Origin: an uncultured Rhizobiaceae bacterium
GTDB taxonomy: Bacteria; Pseudomonadota; Alphaproteobacteria; Rhizobiales; Rhizobiaceae
DNA: 64,000 bases
NCBI GenBank assembly: GCA_951813045.1
Contig: CATOTF010000002.1
Span: forward strand, 3,534,001-3,598,000
Direction of reading: 5' to 3'
The notes below the pieces were generated by a model that was given only the letters and a program-made list of their open reading frames with translations, was not told the origin of the DNA and ran no database searches. This document shows, piece by piece, positions 1 to 8,693 of the stretch. Each line of letters starts with the position of its first letter. The stretch's first letter is position 1. The position numbers and the translations under genes were made by a program.

Positions 1-742
1 TGGCTGATCCGATCACCACAACATCACCCTCCGTTTTATAGACGTCGGAAGGCAGCGTAACGTTGGAATAGTAAGGGAACGTATCCGTCAGTTCCTTCAT
101 CTTTGCGTCGCCAAGCTCGATGAACTGCAACTTGGTGGTCGCACTGGTTTGCAAGACCGCCGATGTTGGAAATCCGGCAAGGGCGAATGCGGCATCGACG
201 TTTCCATCAGAAAGCTGGCTGAAACCGTCAGCATAGGACAAAAAGCTCGGAATAATGTCCTCTACTTTCATGTCGTACAGTTTGAACAGATTGCGGGTCA
301 TGCTGATCGTGCCGCCGCCCGCAGGACCAATGGCAACACGTTTGCCCTTAAGATCAGCAATGGTTTTGATGCCAGATCCCGGCAAAGTGACCATGTGCAA
401 TACGCTGGAGTGCAGCTGGCCCATGGCCTTGATGTTCAGCGGCCCGCTTTTATAAGGGCCTTTACCTTTCACCGCCAGAAAGCTCAGGCTTGCGGGCGCG
501 ATACCCAGGTCAACTTCACCAGAATCTACCAGGCGTGGATTTTCAGCACCCCCACCGGTTACAATCGGCACCATTTCATAGCCCTCGGCATGCTTGATCA
601 CCATATTGCTAAGGGCTTGTCCCATTGGATAATAGGCACCACCAAGGCTTGCCGTGCCAATGCGTAATTTTTCCTGCGCCGAAACCGCGCCCGACACAAG
701 CACCATTGCTGCAACCGCTGCTAATTTCATTACTAAATTCAT
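1..742 (-). CDS. TAXI-family TRAP transporter solute-binding protein (3' end beyond window)
   Basis: This is a periplasmic solute receptor of the TAXI type, which delivers a substrate to a fused TRAP membrane subunit. Reading leftward from 742, the protein starts MNLVMKLAAVAAMVLVSGAV with a classical signal peptide ending near AQE. It continues with the family hallmarks RIGTASLGGAYYP and GPAGGGT, which line the ligand cleft. The ATG at 742 is preceded by GGGAGG at a good distance, which fixes the start. The reading frame is still open at base 1, so the C-terminus and any TRAP permease lie outside the window. The substrate cannot be inferred; many characterised relatives bind glutamate or other small acids. 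Confidence 0.85.
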   Translation of the reverse strand, partial: MNLVMKLAAVAAMVLVSGAVSAQEKLRIGTASLGGAYYPMGQALSNMVIKHAEGYEMVPIVTGGGAENPRLVDSGEVDLGIAPASLSFLAVKGKGPYKSGPLNIKAMGQLHSSVLHMVTLPGSGIKTIADLKGKRVAIGPAGGGTISMTRNLFKLYDMKVEDIIPSFLSYADGFSQLSDGNVDAAFALAGFPTSAVLQTSATTKLQFIELGDAKMKELTDTFPYYSNVTLPSDVYKTEGDVVVIGSA

Positions 743-1004
743 GAAAACCTCCCATTTTTTGCTGAAAGCGGATTGCATTCGATACCCGCTATCAACTTCG
801 ATAATATCGGTATAATAACCCATAACTCAATTTTGTCGATTTTTTTGTCGACTTACATTAAAGCTGGGTTGTGATTTCGTTAACGACGTTCTGTAAGGAC
901 AATCCGGTATCGCAATCCGACATAGCGACGATCATACAAAATAGACAAACCCAATTCACGCCGACAAACTAACCACATCAACTGATTATCACAGGGCACA
1001 ATCA

Positions 1005-1784
1005 ATGCTCAAACTGTATCATGCAAACCATTCCACCTGCAGCCAGAAAGTTCGGCTTTGCCTTGCTGAAAAAAGCCTGGATTGGGAAGGCCAATTGGTC
1101 AATCTTGCGACCAACGAACACCTGACTTCCGAATATCTGAAACTCAATCCCAACGGAGTTGTCCCAACCCTGATCCATGATGGCGAAGTCATCACCGACT
1201 CCGGGGTAATTTGTGAGTATCTGGAAGAGGTTTTTCCAGAAACACCAATGTTGCCAACAGACCCGGTGGAACGCGCTGAGGTCAGAGCGTGGGTGCGTTA
1301 TCTTGATGAAGTACCAACCGCGGCGATTCGTGTTCCATCATTCAATATGGCGTTTTTACCCCGCTACGATAATCTCGATGATCTGTCGTTCCAGAAACAA
1401 CAGGCGGATGTCCGTCCCATACGAAAACATTTTTATGAACGCATGGGGCGCAAGGGGTTCGATAATGTTGAGGTTGATGCGGCGCTAGCACAGATTCGGT
1501 CAACTTTAGAGCGGATGGAAAAAAGACTTGCCAATAATACATGGCTGTCGGGCACCATCTTCGGTTTAGCCGACATCATTGCCTTGCCATTGATAGATCG
1601 TATGGATGATTTGGGTTTCGCCCAAATGTGGCAGGATGGCCAACCAAAAGTGACGGACTGGTTCAAACGGGCGAAGGCACGGGGCTCGTTTGACACAACG
1701 TTTTACCCCAAATCTCGCTTATCTGAATTTTTGAGGCTATCTCCTTTGCAACCGCAAGACAAAGCACAAATTCCGACTCGTTAG
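1005..1784 (+). CDS. Glutathione S-transferase family protein
   Basis: The 259-residue protein has an N-terminal thioredoxin-like domain (about residues 1-80) beginning MLKLYHANHSTCSQKVRLCL. It carries the glutathione-binding LNPNGVVPTL loop with its cis-proline and the acidic-serine site ITDSGVICEYLEE. A helical C-terminal domain (about 90-230) contains the GST N-capping motif region ...GTIFGLADI. Family members conjugate or remove groups using glutathione, including dehalogenation and ring-cleavage isomerisation. The gene is divergent from the TAXI receptor and convergent with the TauE gene. The specific substrate is unknown. A second, different GST lies at 22.7 kb. Confidence 0.88.
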   Translation: MLKLYHANHSTCSQKVRLCLAEKSLDWEGQLVNLATNEHLTSEYLKLNPNGVVPTLIHDGEVITDSGVICEYLEEVFPETPMLPTDPVERAEVRAWVRYLDEVPTAAIRVPSFNMAFLPRYDNLDDLSFQKQQADVRPIRKHFYERMGRKGFDNVEVDAALAQIRSTLERMEKRLANNTWLSGTIFGLADIIALPLIDRMDDLGFAQMWQDGQPKVTDWFKRAKARGSFDTTFYPKSRLSEFLRLSPLQPQDKAQIPTR

Positions 1785-1836
1785 ATTCGAAAATTCGATA
1801 AATACGCCGGGCATTAGGTGTGGTCCGTGTTAAGTT

Positions 1837-2580
1837 TCAACCCAATGTTTCTACGAGTAGCCGTATCGCTAACACCGTAAGAATGACGAGGATTATGCGG
1901 TCGAATGATTGCCGCGAGACATGTCTGGAAAGAAATACGCCGATAGGCATGAAAATCAGCATTAATACTGTCGCTGCACAACTGAGCCAAAACCTTTCCC
2001 ATGATAGGAACCCGTAGCCATAAAGCATCGGTATCTGGACGAGAACAGTGGCCAGGAAAAAAGTCGAAATAGTGGGTATGAATGTTAAGCGGTCAAGGCG
2101 CATTGAATTGAGAAATGATATTGAGATCGGTGCGGATAGGCCTGAAGCACCTTGCAGAACTCCGGCAATTCCTCCCACCGGTACTGCCATCCTCACTGCT
2201 TTTTTATAACCTAGCATCCAGTCCGGCCTTAACAGTCGAAAGAAGATGTACAGCATTACGGCCACCGCGACGATTGCTTTCAGACTGTCGCTCGAGAATG
2301 ATCCGAGTATCACCGTTCCGACTACAGTTCCAATTGCTCCTGCACCGGCAAACCTAACCGGGAACTCTAACGCCAGGTGATGGGCCCGGCAGGTCCACAT
2401 TTGCCAGCCGTTAAGCACGACGTTCGGCATAATGAAAACTGCAATGGCGAATGGCACATCATAGTATATTGCGATGAGCGGGACGGCGATTATCGGCGCA
2501 CCCGCACCGGTCGCACCCTTGAGAATACCACCCAGTGCAAAGCCGATTGCGATGTAAATGATGCCAGCTTCCAATGTCAC
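1837..2580 (-). CDS. Sulfite exporter TauE/SafE family membrane protein
   Basis: The 247-residue protein is hydrophobic throughout. It begins with a glycine-rich GFALGGILKGATGAGAPII segment typical of the N-terminal half of TauE/SafE (DUF81) proteins, and the second half holds the repeat equivalent GVLQGASGLSAPI. Members are inner-membrane anion exporters, associated with sulfite, sulfoacetate or other organic-acid efflux. The open frame starts with GTG at 2580, behind a weak AGCGGTGAAG. The gene lies downstream of the LysR gene on the same strand, 77 bases away, so the two may be cotranscribed. Export of a sulfonate or organic acid from the neighbouring catabolic genes is an inference. Confidence 0.85.
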   Translation of the reverse strand: MTLEAGIIYIAIGFALGGILKGATGAGAPIIAVPLIAIYYDVPFAIAVFIMPNVVLNGWQMWTCRAHHLALEFPVRFAGAGAIGTVVGTVILGSFSSDSLKAIVAVAVMLYIFFRLLRPDWMLGYKKAVRMAVPVGGIAGVLQGASGLSAPISISFLNSMRLDRLTFIPTISTFFLATVLVQIPMLYGYGFLSWERFWLSCAATVLMLIFMPIGVFLSRHVSRQSFDRIILVILTVLAIRLLVETLG

Positions 2581-2657
2581 ACTTCACCGCTAGCCGGTTT
2601 TAATATTTTATACAAAGGTTATCCTGACGGGCAAAATTTATCGACACAAGGGGTACA

Positions 2658-3563
2658 CTAGCGAAGCATGTCCAGTGCATTCGCTAGTTCTTCGCTGAGA
2701 ACGTTGTAGAACGCCTGGCCCGCTTCGTTTAACGGTGCCGCCATTGGTTCGATGCGCAAATATTCAACGTTCAGCTCAGGTCCCGTGATCGGGATAATCT
2801 GGCGCCGGTCACTTTGCTGATCGGGCAGGCACAAGATTCCGGGCAAAATTGTCGCCCAGTTGGAACGGGCAACCAGGTCGAGTGTTGTAAACATGGAATC
2901 AAGCTCCATGAGGTTCCCCAGCTCGATTTCATTTATGGAGAGATACTGATCAATTTTCCGTCTGCGGGCATTTTCTCGGCTGGGCATAATCAGGTCCAGC
3001 GGAGGAAGGTCCGCAAGCTTGATGGGTTTTCCCGTCGTAATGCTGCTGTTCGAAGACACAACAAGATATTCCTGATCAGTGCCCATCAGGCTCGCTCGAA
3101 GTCGGGGGTCGGGGTCGAAGGCTGGAACAATGGCGAAATCCAGTTCGCCGCCAAGAATCTGGCGGGAAAGCTCGCCCGAATATGCTTCGCGAACAGTGAT
3201 TTTCACACCCGGGAAATCTTCGGCAAATCGAATGAGTGTTGGCCCCAGAACTGCTCTGGTGAAGGTTGGCATCAGTCCGACCGTCACCTCTCCGGCCACC
3301 GCGCCCGAAAGTGTTCGGAGGCTGGCTTCCGCCTCCTTAACGGCATGCATGACACGCACTGCATCACGGTAAAACCGTTTACCTGCCTCTGTTGGCGTGA
3401 CGCCAGCAGAGCTCCGGTTTAACAATTGTACCTGATACCTGTCTTCCAACTGCCGAACTTGCATCGACAAGCCGGACTGGGTCGCGTTTTCGCGCTGCGC
3501 ACCGGCCGAGAATGACCCTTCTTCAAACACAGCGACAAAATACTTAAGATGTTGAAATTTCAT
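2658..3563 (-). CDS. LysR family transcriptional regulator
   Basis: The 301-residue protein has a typical LysR architecture. An N-terminal winged helix-turn-helix occupies about residues 1-60 (MKFQHLKYFVAVFEEGSFSA, then QSGLSMQVRQLE and LLNRSSAGVTPTEAG), followed by a type 2 periplasmic-binding-like effector domain from about residue 90. It is transcribed away from a short ORF and a Gfo/Idh/MocA gene. An inverted repeat between them (3627-3645) is a candidate binding site, so it probably controls the divergent genes and itself. The effector is unknown. Confidence 0.9.
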   Translation of the reverse strand: MKFQHLKYFVAVFEEGSFSAGAQRENATQSGLSMQVRQLEDRYQVQLLNRSSAGVTPTEAGKRFYRDAVRVMHAVKEAEASLRTLSGAVAGEVTVGLMPTFTRAVLGPTLIRFAEDFPGVKITVREAYSGELSRQILGGELDFAIVPAFDPDPRLRASLMGTDQEYLVVSSNSSITTGKPIKLADLPPLDLIMPSRENARRRKIDQYLSINEIELGNLMELDSMFTTLDLVARSNWATILPGILCLPDQQSDRRQIIPITGPELNVEYLRIEPMAAPLNEAGQAFYNVLSEELANALDMLR

Positions 3564-3626
3564 TCTGGTCCTTCGGTATCAGAAAACCAGATGGAGATTA
3601 TCATCAATTATCACTTTTTCAACAAC

Positions 3627-3645
3627 CTAAAGCGGCTATCTTTAG
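3627..3645. promoter_or_regulatory. Inverted repeat in the LysR divergent promoter
   Basis: The arms CTAAAG and CTTTAG are separated by seven bases. The repeat sits between the divergent LysR gene (start 3563) and the ORF at 3664. Position and size suit a LysR-type operator, but the arms are short, so chance is possible. Confidence 0.4.
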
Positions 3646-3663
3646 ATTTGCATTGGAGGTGCG

Positions 3664-3795
3664 ATGTCCGTACACAGCGCTTTTTCGACGCAGTTTGACC
3701 GCGGCGAATTTCGAGATACGCTTGAACGTGTCGCCAGAGAAGATCTGCCGGTGTTCAACCACGGTCAATTTGCAACTTTGGGGGCAACAGTTTAA
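3664..3795 (+). CDS. Small ORF (43 aa) upstream of and coupled to a Gfo/Idh/MocA gene
   Basis: An ATG preceded by GGAGG at four bases opens a 43-codon frame whose stop lies two bases before the ATG of the downstream dehydrogenase. That spacing suggests translational coupling. The peptide begins MSVHSAFSTQFDRGEF, is charged in the middle (RDTLERVAREDLP), and has no signal peptide or membrane segment. I do not recognise it. It could be a small protein, a leader peptide, or the N-terminal remnant of a larger deleted gene. The strong ribosome site argues for real translation. Confidence 0.5.
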   Translation: MSVHSAFSTQFDRGEFRDTLERVAREDLPVFNHGQFATLGATV

Positions 3796-3797
3796 TT

Positions 3798-4820
3798 ATG
3801 TCATCGCAGGACCATTCTCTTCGCATCGCCATTGCCGGTTTCGGCTGGTGGGGTCGGCATATTGCAAAACGGCTGGAAGGTCATTCAAGCATCACTGTTG
3901 ATGCTATTATCGAACCAGTGGTCGCCGTGCACGCCGATATTCGTGAACAGGGGTTAGAACCGCTGGCTGATCTCGATACGGCACTGGCGCGCAGTGACAT
4001 TGATGCGGTTGTGCTCACGACCCCCAATCCCGTCCATGAGGAACAGGTGATCGCCTGTGCCAATGCCGGAAAACACGTGTTCTGCGAAAAGCCGTTCGGT
4101 CTGACTGCGGCGAGTGCGCGCCGTTCTGTGGCGGCGGTGGAAAAGGCTGGTGTGCAACTCGGCATCGGCCACGAGCGCCGCTTTGAACCTGCCGTGGTGG
4201 CACTGAAATCTGCAATCGATGCGGGGGAACTCGGCACCATCATGCACGCCGAAGCAGCTTTTTCCCACGACAAACTGATCGGTGTGCCCAAAGATGATTG
4301 GCGCACGTCCAAAGCCGTATCACCCGCTGCGGGGATGACAGCCATGGGTATTCATCTCTCCGACATGATGATCTCATTCTTCGGGCGGGTTAAGACTGTT
4401 CAGGCGATGACCGCGAGCCGCTCACTGGGATGGGAGACCGGCGATGTTGTCACCGCCCAACTGGGTTTCGAGGCTGGCATGACAGCAACCTTATCTGCCG
4501 TCCTGCACACCCCGCACTTCATCCGGATGCATGTTTTTGGATCGAAGCAATGGATTGAGGCCCTGAACCAAAGCCATCCTGATACGCCCGGCGGCAAGGT
4601 GAATTATCTGGTTGCTGAAACAGGACAGGACATGGTGCGCAAGGAATTCGAATGGGAGGATGCCGTTGTCCACAATCTCGACGCCTTTGCCGCCGCAATC
4701 ACCGGTGGTGCGGAATATCCGTTCACCACGGAACAGATTGTTCACAATATTGAGGTCCTTGAGGCAATTACCCGTTCAGCCGAGGACAATCGCACCGTTG
4801 AGATTGCTGAATTGGTGTGA
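3798..4820 (+). CDS. Gfo/Idh/MocA family oxidoreductase
   Basis: The 340-residue protein has an N-terminal Rossmann fold with the dinucleotide motif IAGFGWWG (about residues 13-20). The conserved EKPFG follows near residue 99, where the lysine is the usual catalytic or binding residue. A C-terminal alpha/beta domain contains a GIHLSDMM helix with the histidine typical of the active site. Family members are NAD(P)-dependent dehydrogenases of sugars, inositols and related polyols, or reductases of imines. It follows the 43-aa ORF closely and is divergent from LysR. It is the first of three paralogues in this window. The substrate is unknown. Confidence 0.9.
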   Translation: MSSQDHSLRIAIAGFGWWGRHIAKRLEGHSSITVDAIIEPVVAVHADIREQGLEPLADLDTALARSDIDAVVLTTPNPVHEEQVIACANAGKHVFCEKPFGLTAASARRSVAAVEKAGVQLGIGHERRFEPAVVALKSAIDAGELGTIMHAEAAFSHDKLIGVPKDDWRTSKAVSPAAGMTAMGIHLSDMMISFFGRVKTVQAMTASRSLGWETGDVVTAQLGFEAGMTATLSAVLHTPHFIRMHVFGSKQWIEALNQSHPDTPGGKVNYLVAETGQDMVRKEFEWEDAVVHNLDAFAAAITGGAEYPFTTEQIVHNIEVLEAITRSAEDNRTVEIAELV

Positions 4821-4877
4821 ATCCATTGTACCGTATGAGGTTTCAGCATTTAATCCCACGTCGTATATCCCGATGGG

Positions 4878-5282
4878 TCAAACCTTGTCGCCCTGCGACA
4901 GATGAGGGACCGTCTTGCCCGTATCGGTAAAGGTCCGCGTAACTTCAGCCGCGGCATAGATCCACAGGATCTTCAACGGTCCGTCTCCAATGTTCACGAA
5001 ACGATGGGGAACGTCAGCTGGAACAAAGCTCGTATCCATTGGACCCAGTTCGCTGCGCGCCCCCGCAACCTCAGCCATCGCCTGACCTTCGAGGACCGTC
5101 ACTTGCTCATCACAATTGTGGCTGTGCATGGGCGCCGCCGCGTCCTTGGGAAATATAGTCGTCCCGGTGGTAAAGGGTGGATCATCGACCCGTCCGCGAC
5201 CTATCATCAGGCGGGTTTCGACACCATCGCCCCTGGCAAATGGTGATATTGAATCATAAGGAACAACAGCTTCTACGGTCAT
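4878..5282 (-). CDS. Cupin domain protein
   Basis: This is a single-domain cupin of 134 residues. The start was moved to the ATG at 5282 because GGAGG lies five bases upstream, whereas the longest open frame begins four codons earlier with TTG. The metal-binding cupin motif 1 is seen as HSHNCDEQVTVLEG (two His and one Glu, about residues 53-59). Motif 2 contains PHRFVN with the third His near residue 93. Such proteins may be isomerases, dioxygenase-like enzymes or stress-related sensors. The gene is convergent with the Gfo/Idh/MocA gene and divergent from the Ldh-type dehydrogenase 37 bases away. The reaction is not predictable. Confidence 0.85.
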   Translation of the reverse strand: MTVEAVVPYDSISPFARGDGVETRLMIGRGRVDDPPFTTGTTIFPKDAAAPMHSHNCDEQVTVLEGQAMAEVAGARSELGPMDTSFVPADVPHRFVNIGDGPLKILWIYAAAEVTRTFTDTGKTVPHLSQGDKV

Positions 5283-5318
5283 GAGGCCCTCCAACCGGAG
5301 TACATAAGGGTAAGTAAG

Positions 5319-6377
5319 ATGAAAGAGAACACAATGCGCACGGTTACGCCAGCCCGGCTTCGCGACTTTATCGATTCCTCATTTCGTGCCTGCGATATGC
5401 CACCGGAAAACGCTGGCCGGATGGCCGAGTTGATGGCTGGGGCCGATATCGGTGGGCAGGACGGCCACGGCGTGTTTCGACTACCGCAATACATCGAGCG
5501 CATCCGTGCGGGTGGCATGTCGGTTGATCCGGGTATCTCGGTAATTTCCGAACGACCGGCAACGGCGCTTCTCGATGGAGGCAACGGACCGGGGCACCTC
5601 GTCATGTCCCGCGCTGCCGAGATGGCCATGGAGAAAGCAAAGACCTGCGGCGTCGCGTGGGTTGGTGCTCGTTATTCAAACCATGCCGGGCCAGCGTTCC
5701 TCTACGCGCGTATGCCGCTGAAAGAAAATATGATCGGGCTCTATGTTGCGGTCGGCAGCGCCAACCATATGCCGCCCTGGGGCGGGACGGATATGTTGCT
5801 CAGCACGAACCCGATCGCGGTTGCTGTTCCATCCAACACACGCCCGGCCATCGTTTTGGACATGGCCACCACTGTCGCTGCCTATGGCAAGGTCAAGACT
5901 GCCGCCGACAGGGGTGAAACCATGCCGCAAGGATGGATGATCGACAAGCAGGGGCAGCCGCTGATGGATCCAACCCGCGCCGGCGAAGGATTGCTGCTCC
6001 CCATAGGTGGGCCGAAAGGGTATGGGCTCTCCCTGATCTTCGGCCTTTTGGCGGGAACGTTAAATGGCGCAGCCTTCGGTGCGGATGTCGTGGACTTCAA
6101 CGCCGACCGTCAAACGACAACAAACACGGGTCATTTCGTCATCGCTCTCGACATTGCAGCTTTCGCCGATGTTGACCGGTTCAAAACCCAGATCGATGGC
6201 ATCTGGGATGAGATGAAGTCGTCCGATCGCCTGCCCGGTGTCGAAGAGATCAGATTACCAGGTGAGCGGTTGGCTGCAACGACAGCAGAACGTATGGCAA
6301 ACGGCGTGCCGATCCCCCACACTTTGGGCAAGCGGCTTGATACGCTTGCCGATACGCTGAGTATAGATCGGCTCTAG
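5319..6377 (+). CDS. Malate/L-lactate/ureidoglycolate dehydrogenase family (Ldh2-type) oxidoreductase
   Basis: The 352-residue protein has the fold and motifs of the Ldh2/MDH2 family, NAD(P)-dependent 2-oxo-acid reductases without a Rossmann fold. Visible hallmarks are GQDGHGVFRLPQYIERIRAGG near residues 47-67 (the histidine and arginine of the active site), the SNHAGPAFLYARMPL segment, and LSTNPIAVAVP. GPKGYGLSL, typical of the C-terminal part, follows later. AAGGG lies upstream of the chosen ATG. Family substrates include malate, sulfolactate, lactate, ureidoglycolate and pyrroline carboxylates. The neighbouring transport and racemase-like genes fit an organic-acid pathway, but the substrate is an inference. 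Confidence 0.88.
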   Translation: MKENTMRTVTPARLRDFIDSSFRACDMPPENAGRMAELMAGADIGGQDGHGVFRLPQYIERIRAGGMSVDPGISVISERPATALLDGGNGPGHLVMSRAAEMAMEKAKTCGVAWVGARYSNHAGPAFLYARMPLKENMIGLYVAVGSANHMPPWGGTDMLLSTNPIAVAVPSNTRPAIVLDMATTVAAYGKVKTAADRGETMPQGWMIDKQGQPLMDPTRAGEGLLLPIGGPKGYGLSLIFGLLAGTLNGAAFGADVVDFNADRQTTTNTGHFVIALDIAAFADVDRFKTQIDGIWDEMKSSDRLPGVEEIRLPGERLAATTAERMANGVPIPHTLGKRLDTLADTLSIDRL

Positions 6378-6381
6378 ATTC

Positions 6382-6864
6382 TTAGGCGGCCGCTTCCGGC
6401 CAAACGGCACCGTTGATCGTCCAGTTCTCGATCACTTCACTGCCGGACTGACGCATCATCTTCGAGACGGCACAATGTTCGCACAGTTTGGTCACGATCT
6501 CATTGATGTTCTCGGGATGGCCGGTCATCGTCGCAGTGATGTTGATGATGACCTTGGGGAACGGTATATCAATCGGCTTGATTAAACGCGTGCCGTGACT
6601 GTCCATCGTGGTGACGATATCAATTTCCATATCCTCAATAACAACGTCATTGGCCATCGCAAGTTTGTTGGAAATTACATGGGTGCAGCCAGCCAGTCCG
6701 GCAAAAACCATCTCGACAGGCATTGGGCCTTCATTGGTTCCACCACGTTCGATGGGCTCGTCAATGACCATATCGACGTCCCTGGACCGGGAATAGGATT
6801 TTGTCTTGGTTTCCTGCTTGGCGGTCGTGTGAAAAGTCCAGATTGGTTTTTCTTTGATCTTCAT
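6382..6864 (-). CDS. OsmC family protein
   Basis: OsmC/Ohr proteins are thiol peroxidases that detoxify hydroperoxides. The 160-residue product starts MKIKEKPIW; this ATG has AAGGAG six bases upstream, and a longer frame to 6957 would overlap the preceding gene. The two conserved cysteines are seen in FAGLAGCTHV (about residue 60) and CEHCAVSKM (about residue 131). It is last in the leftward tctB-tctA-tctC-racemase-like-osmC run, so it may be carried for protection or for a thiol chemistry linked to the pathway. Confidence 0.88.
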   Translation of the reverse strand: MKIKEKPIWTFHTTAKQETKTKSYSRSRDVDMVIDEPIERGGTNEGPMPVEMVFAGLAGCTHVISNKLAMANDVVIEDMEIDIVTTMDSHGTRLIKPIDIPFPKVIINITATMTGHPENINEIVTKLCEHCAVSKMMRQSGSEVIENWTINGAVWPEAAA

Positions 6865-6913
6865 CCGTGGCTCCTTGTCAGTCAGGTTCTTCAGGTCAGT
6901 CGGGTTCTCTGGG

Positions 6914-7642
6914 TCAGGCGAATTCTTCAGGCAATTCCAGACGGGTGATCCGGCCACCGCGATTAAGGGCGTCGGTCACCCCGATCTTACGAAGTGCATA
7001 CCAATAGGTCACGGCATTCACGGAGATCACAGGTCGGCCAAGTTTTTCTTCCAAGCCGTCGAGGTAATCAACAATGCCGAGCGCACCGCCGACGTGTAAA
7101 AAACAATCGACGTCAGGGCCGTCCAGACCATCAAATGCCTCGTGAACCTTTTCGACTGGCAGGTTTATTATGTCTTCGGGCAGAGGCACTTTCAGGAAAT
7201 CATGGCGGACGATCTCAAACCCCATCGCGTCGTAATAATCACGGGCACTTTCCGCGAACAGTTCGATCATCGGGGTTAGCATCGCGATTTTCTTCGCACC
7301 TATGGTGCGCAGCCCGGCAACAGTTGCATCGGTCGCGGTAATTACGGGAACATCCGGGACGGCAGCCTTGTGCTGCTGCCGGTACCAAGCCTGTCGCTCC
7401 ACTGACCAATAGCGCATTTCCATGGAGTTACCACACACCACAATGTCAGGATGGCAGCCCATGGCGCCCGGCAGCGAGTCGACAACCGCTTCGTGCACCT
7501 TATCCGGTTGAACAAGGGTGAACCGGTAACACTGATTACTCACGCCCTCAGGCCGCATGGATTCATATTCGGGCTGCATATTTGAATTCTGCAGCGGGAT
7601 CATCAGCCCAAGAACGCCGCGTGGACCAAAACGATCAGGCAT
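6914..7642 (-). CDS. Asp/Glu racemase superfamily protein (maleate isomerase/arylmalonate decarboxylase-like)
   Basis: The product is 242 residues from the ATG at 7642, which has AGAGGA upstream; an in-frame ATG eleven codons earlier is less well placed. The pattern ITATDATVAGLRTIGAKKIAMLTP and the later GRPVISVNAVTYWYALRKIG match the two-lobed Asp/Glu racemase-type fold. By eye, the first catalytic Cys site reads VVCGNS and the second LHVGGALG. At the exact positions where racemases carry their two cysteines there appear to be Gly and Val, with cysteines only nearby. It may decarboxylate or isomerise a dicarboxylate imported by the adjacent TTT system. The function is uncertain. Confidence 0.75.
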   Translation of the reverse strand: MPDRFGPRGVLGLMIPLQNSNMQPEYESMRPEGVSNQCYRFTLVQPDKVHEAVVDSLPGAMGCHPDIVVCGNSMEMRYWSVERQAWYRQQHKAAVPDVPVITATDATVAGLRTIGAKKIAMLTPMIELFAESARDYYDAMGFEIVRHDFLKVPLPEDIINLPVEKVHEAFDGLDGPDVDCFLHVGGALGIVDYLDGLEEKLGRPVISVNAVTYWYALRKIGVTDALNRGGRITRLELPEEFA

Positions 7643-7693
7643 GGGAATATCCTCTGAGTGGCCGGGGCGTCGCACGTCCCGGCCAGGTAGATG

Positions 7694-8653
7694 TCATTTC
7701 GTGATGGAATCGACCAGAGTCTTATAGGCACCACTTTGATCATCGCGAAGTTTTTGATACCCGTCCCCAAGCAGGAGATCGGTATTTTCCCCCATACGCT
7801 TCATTAAACGATTGAAACTCTTATCTTCCTGCAGTGCAGAGAATGCTGATTCCAATTTGTTGAGCACGTCCTTTGGTGTTCCGGAAGGTGCCAGAACCAC
7901 CCGGTGCATGAAACCGATATCACCCTTGATGCCTGCTTCGTTGAATGTTGGGACATCGTCGTAAATGCGATCAGGACCGGCCGTAGCCAAAACCCGGACC
8001 TTTCCTGATTGCACAAGTGGGCCCAGAACCGATGGAAAGCCCATCGTGACCTCAGCATCGCCGGACAACAGCGCCTGCATAGCCGGTCCACCACCCTTGT
8101 ACGGGACAAGGTTAAACTGGGCACCGGTTTCTTTCATGACCTGCGCTGCGGGCACAAAAAGCGCACCCCAGTTACCCGAATGCGCCATTGCGACACCACC
8201 GGGGTTCGCCTTGGCACCGTCAATCAGGTCGCCAAAGGTTTTGTATTTACTGTCGCCTCGAACAACCACAGCGATCGGAGCGTAGTTTACCCGCGCAACC
8301 GGTACAAACGCCTTGGCGGGATCGTACGGAAGGTTCTCAACATGCTGTTGAAGCATATCAACGTAGTTGTGCGAAAACAGCAATGTATATCCGTCAGCAG
8401 CAGAATTTGCGACTTCCTGTGTACCTTTTTGTCCACTGGCACCGGGGCTGAGACGCACGATCATGGCCTGCCCCAGGTGTGAGGGAATAGTCGACGTGAT
8501 GATACGCGCATTCAAGTCATGCGAACCACCCGCACCAAACGGGATAACCAGCGTGATCGGTTTTTCGGGATATTCCGCAAACGCGGATGAACCAAGGAAG
8601 AGCGTTGCGACAAGCGCAGCTCCAGCGGCTTTTTTGAGTGTGTTCCAGATCAT
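7694..8653 (-). CDS. tctC: Tripartite tricarboxylate transporter substrate-binding protein (TctC/Bug family)
   Basis: The 319-residue periplasmic binding protein has an N-terminal Sec signal (MIWNTLKKAAGAALVATLFL, cleavage after SAFA). The Bug-family signature YPEKPITLVIPFGAGGSHD follows, then the PYKGGGPAMQALLSGDAE region that lines the ligand pocket. AGGAGG precedes the ATG. It follows tctA on the same strand, 40 bases downstream, and precedes the racemase-like gene, so it is part of the operon tctB-tctA-tctC. Known Bug proteins bind carboxylates or amides. The ligand here is not predictable. Confidence 0.92.
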   Translation of the reverse strand: MIWNTLKKAAGAALVATLFLGSSAFAEYPEKPITLVIPFGAGGSHDLNARIITSTIPSHLGQAMIVRLSPGASGQKGTQEVANSAADGYTLLFSHNYVDMLQQHVENLPYDPAKAFVPVARVNYAPIAVVVRGDSKYKTFGDLIDGAKANPGGVAMAHSGNWGALFVPAAQVMKETGAQFNLVPYKGGGPAMQALLSGDAEVTMGFPSVLGPLVQSGKVRVLATAGPDRIYDDVPTFNEAGIKGDIGFMHRVVLAPSGTPKDVLNKLESAFSALQEDKSFNRLMKRMGENTDLLLGDGYQKLRDDQSGAYKTLVDSITK

Positions 8654-8693
8654 GTATTCCTCCTGTGAGTGATCAATTATTATTCCCGCCAGT

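Noticed and set aside
149-667. Plus-strand ORF of 172 codons at the left end
   Set aside because: It lies opposite the TAXI receptor gene, whose signal peptide, ribosome site and family motifs are clear; the plus-strand product has no recognisable motif.
815-850. TTTTGTCGA repeated twice upstream of the TAXI gene
   Set aside because: A short T-rich direct repeat with no symmetry; too weak to call an operator.
6865-6957. Longer N-terminus for the OsmC protein
   Set aside because: It would overlap the upstream racemase-like gene, and the ATG at 6864 has a good AAGGAG site.
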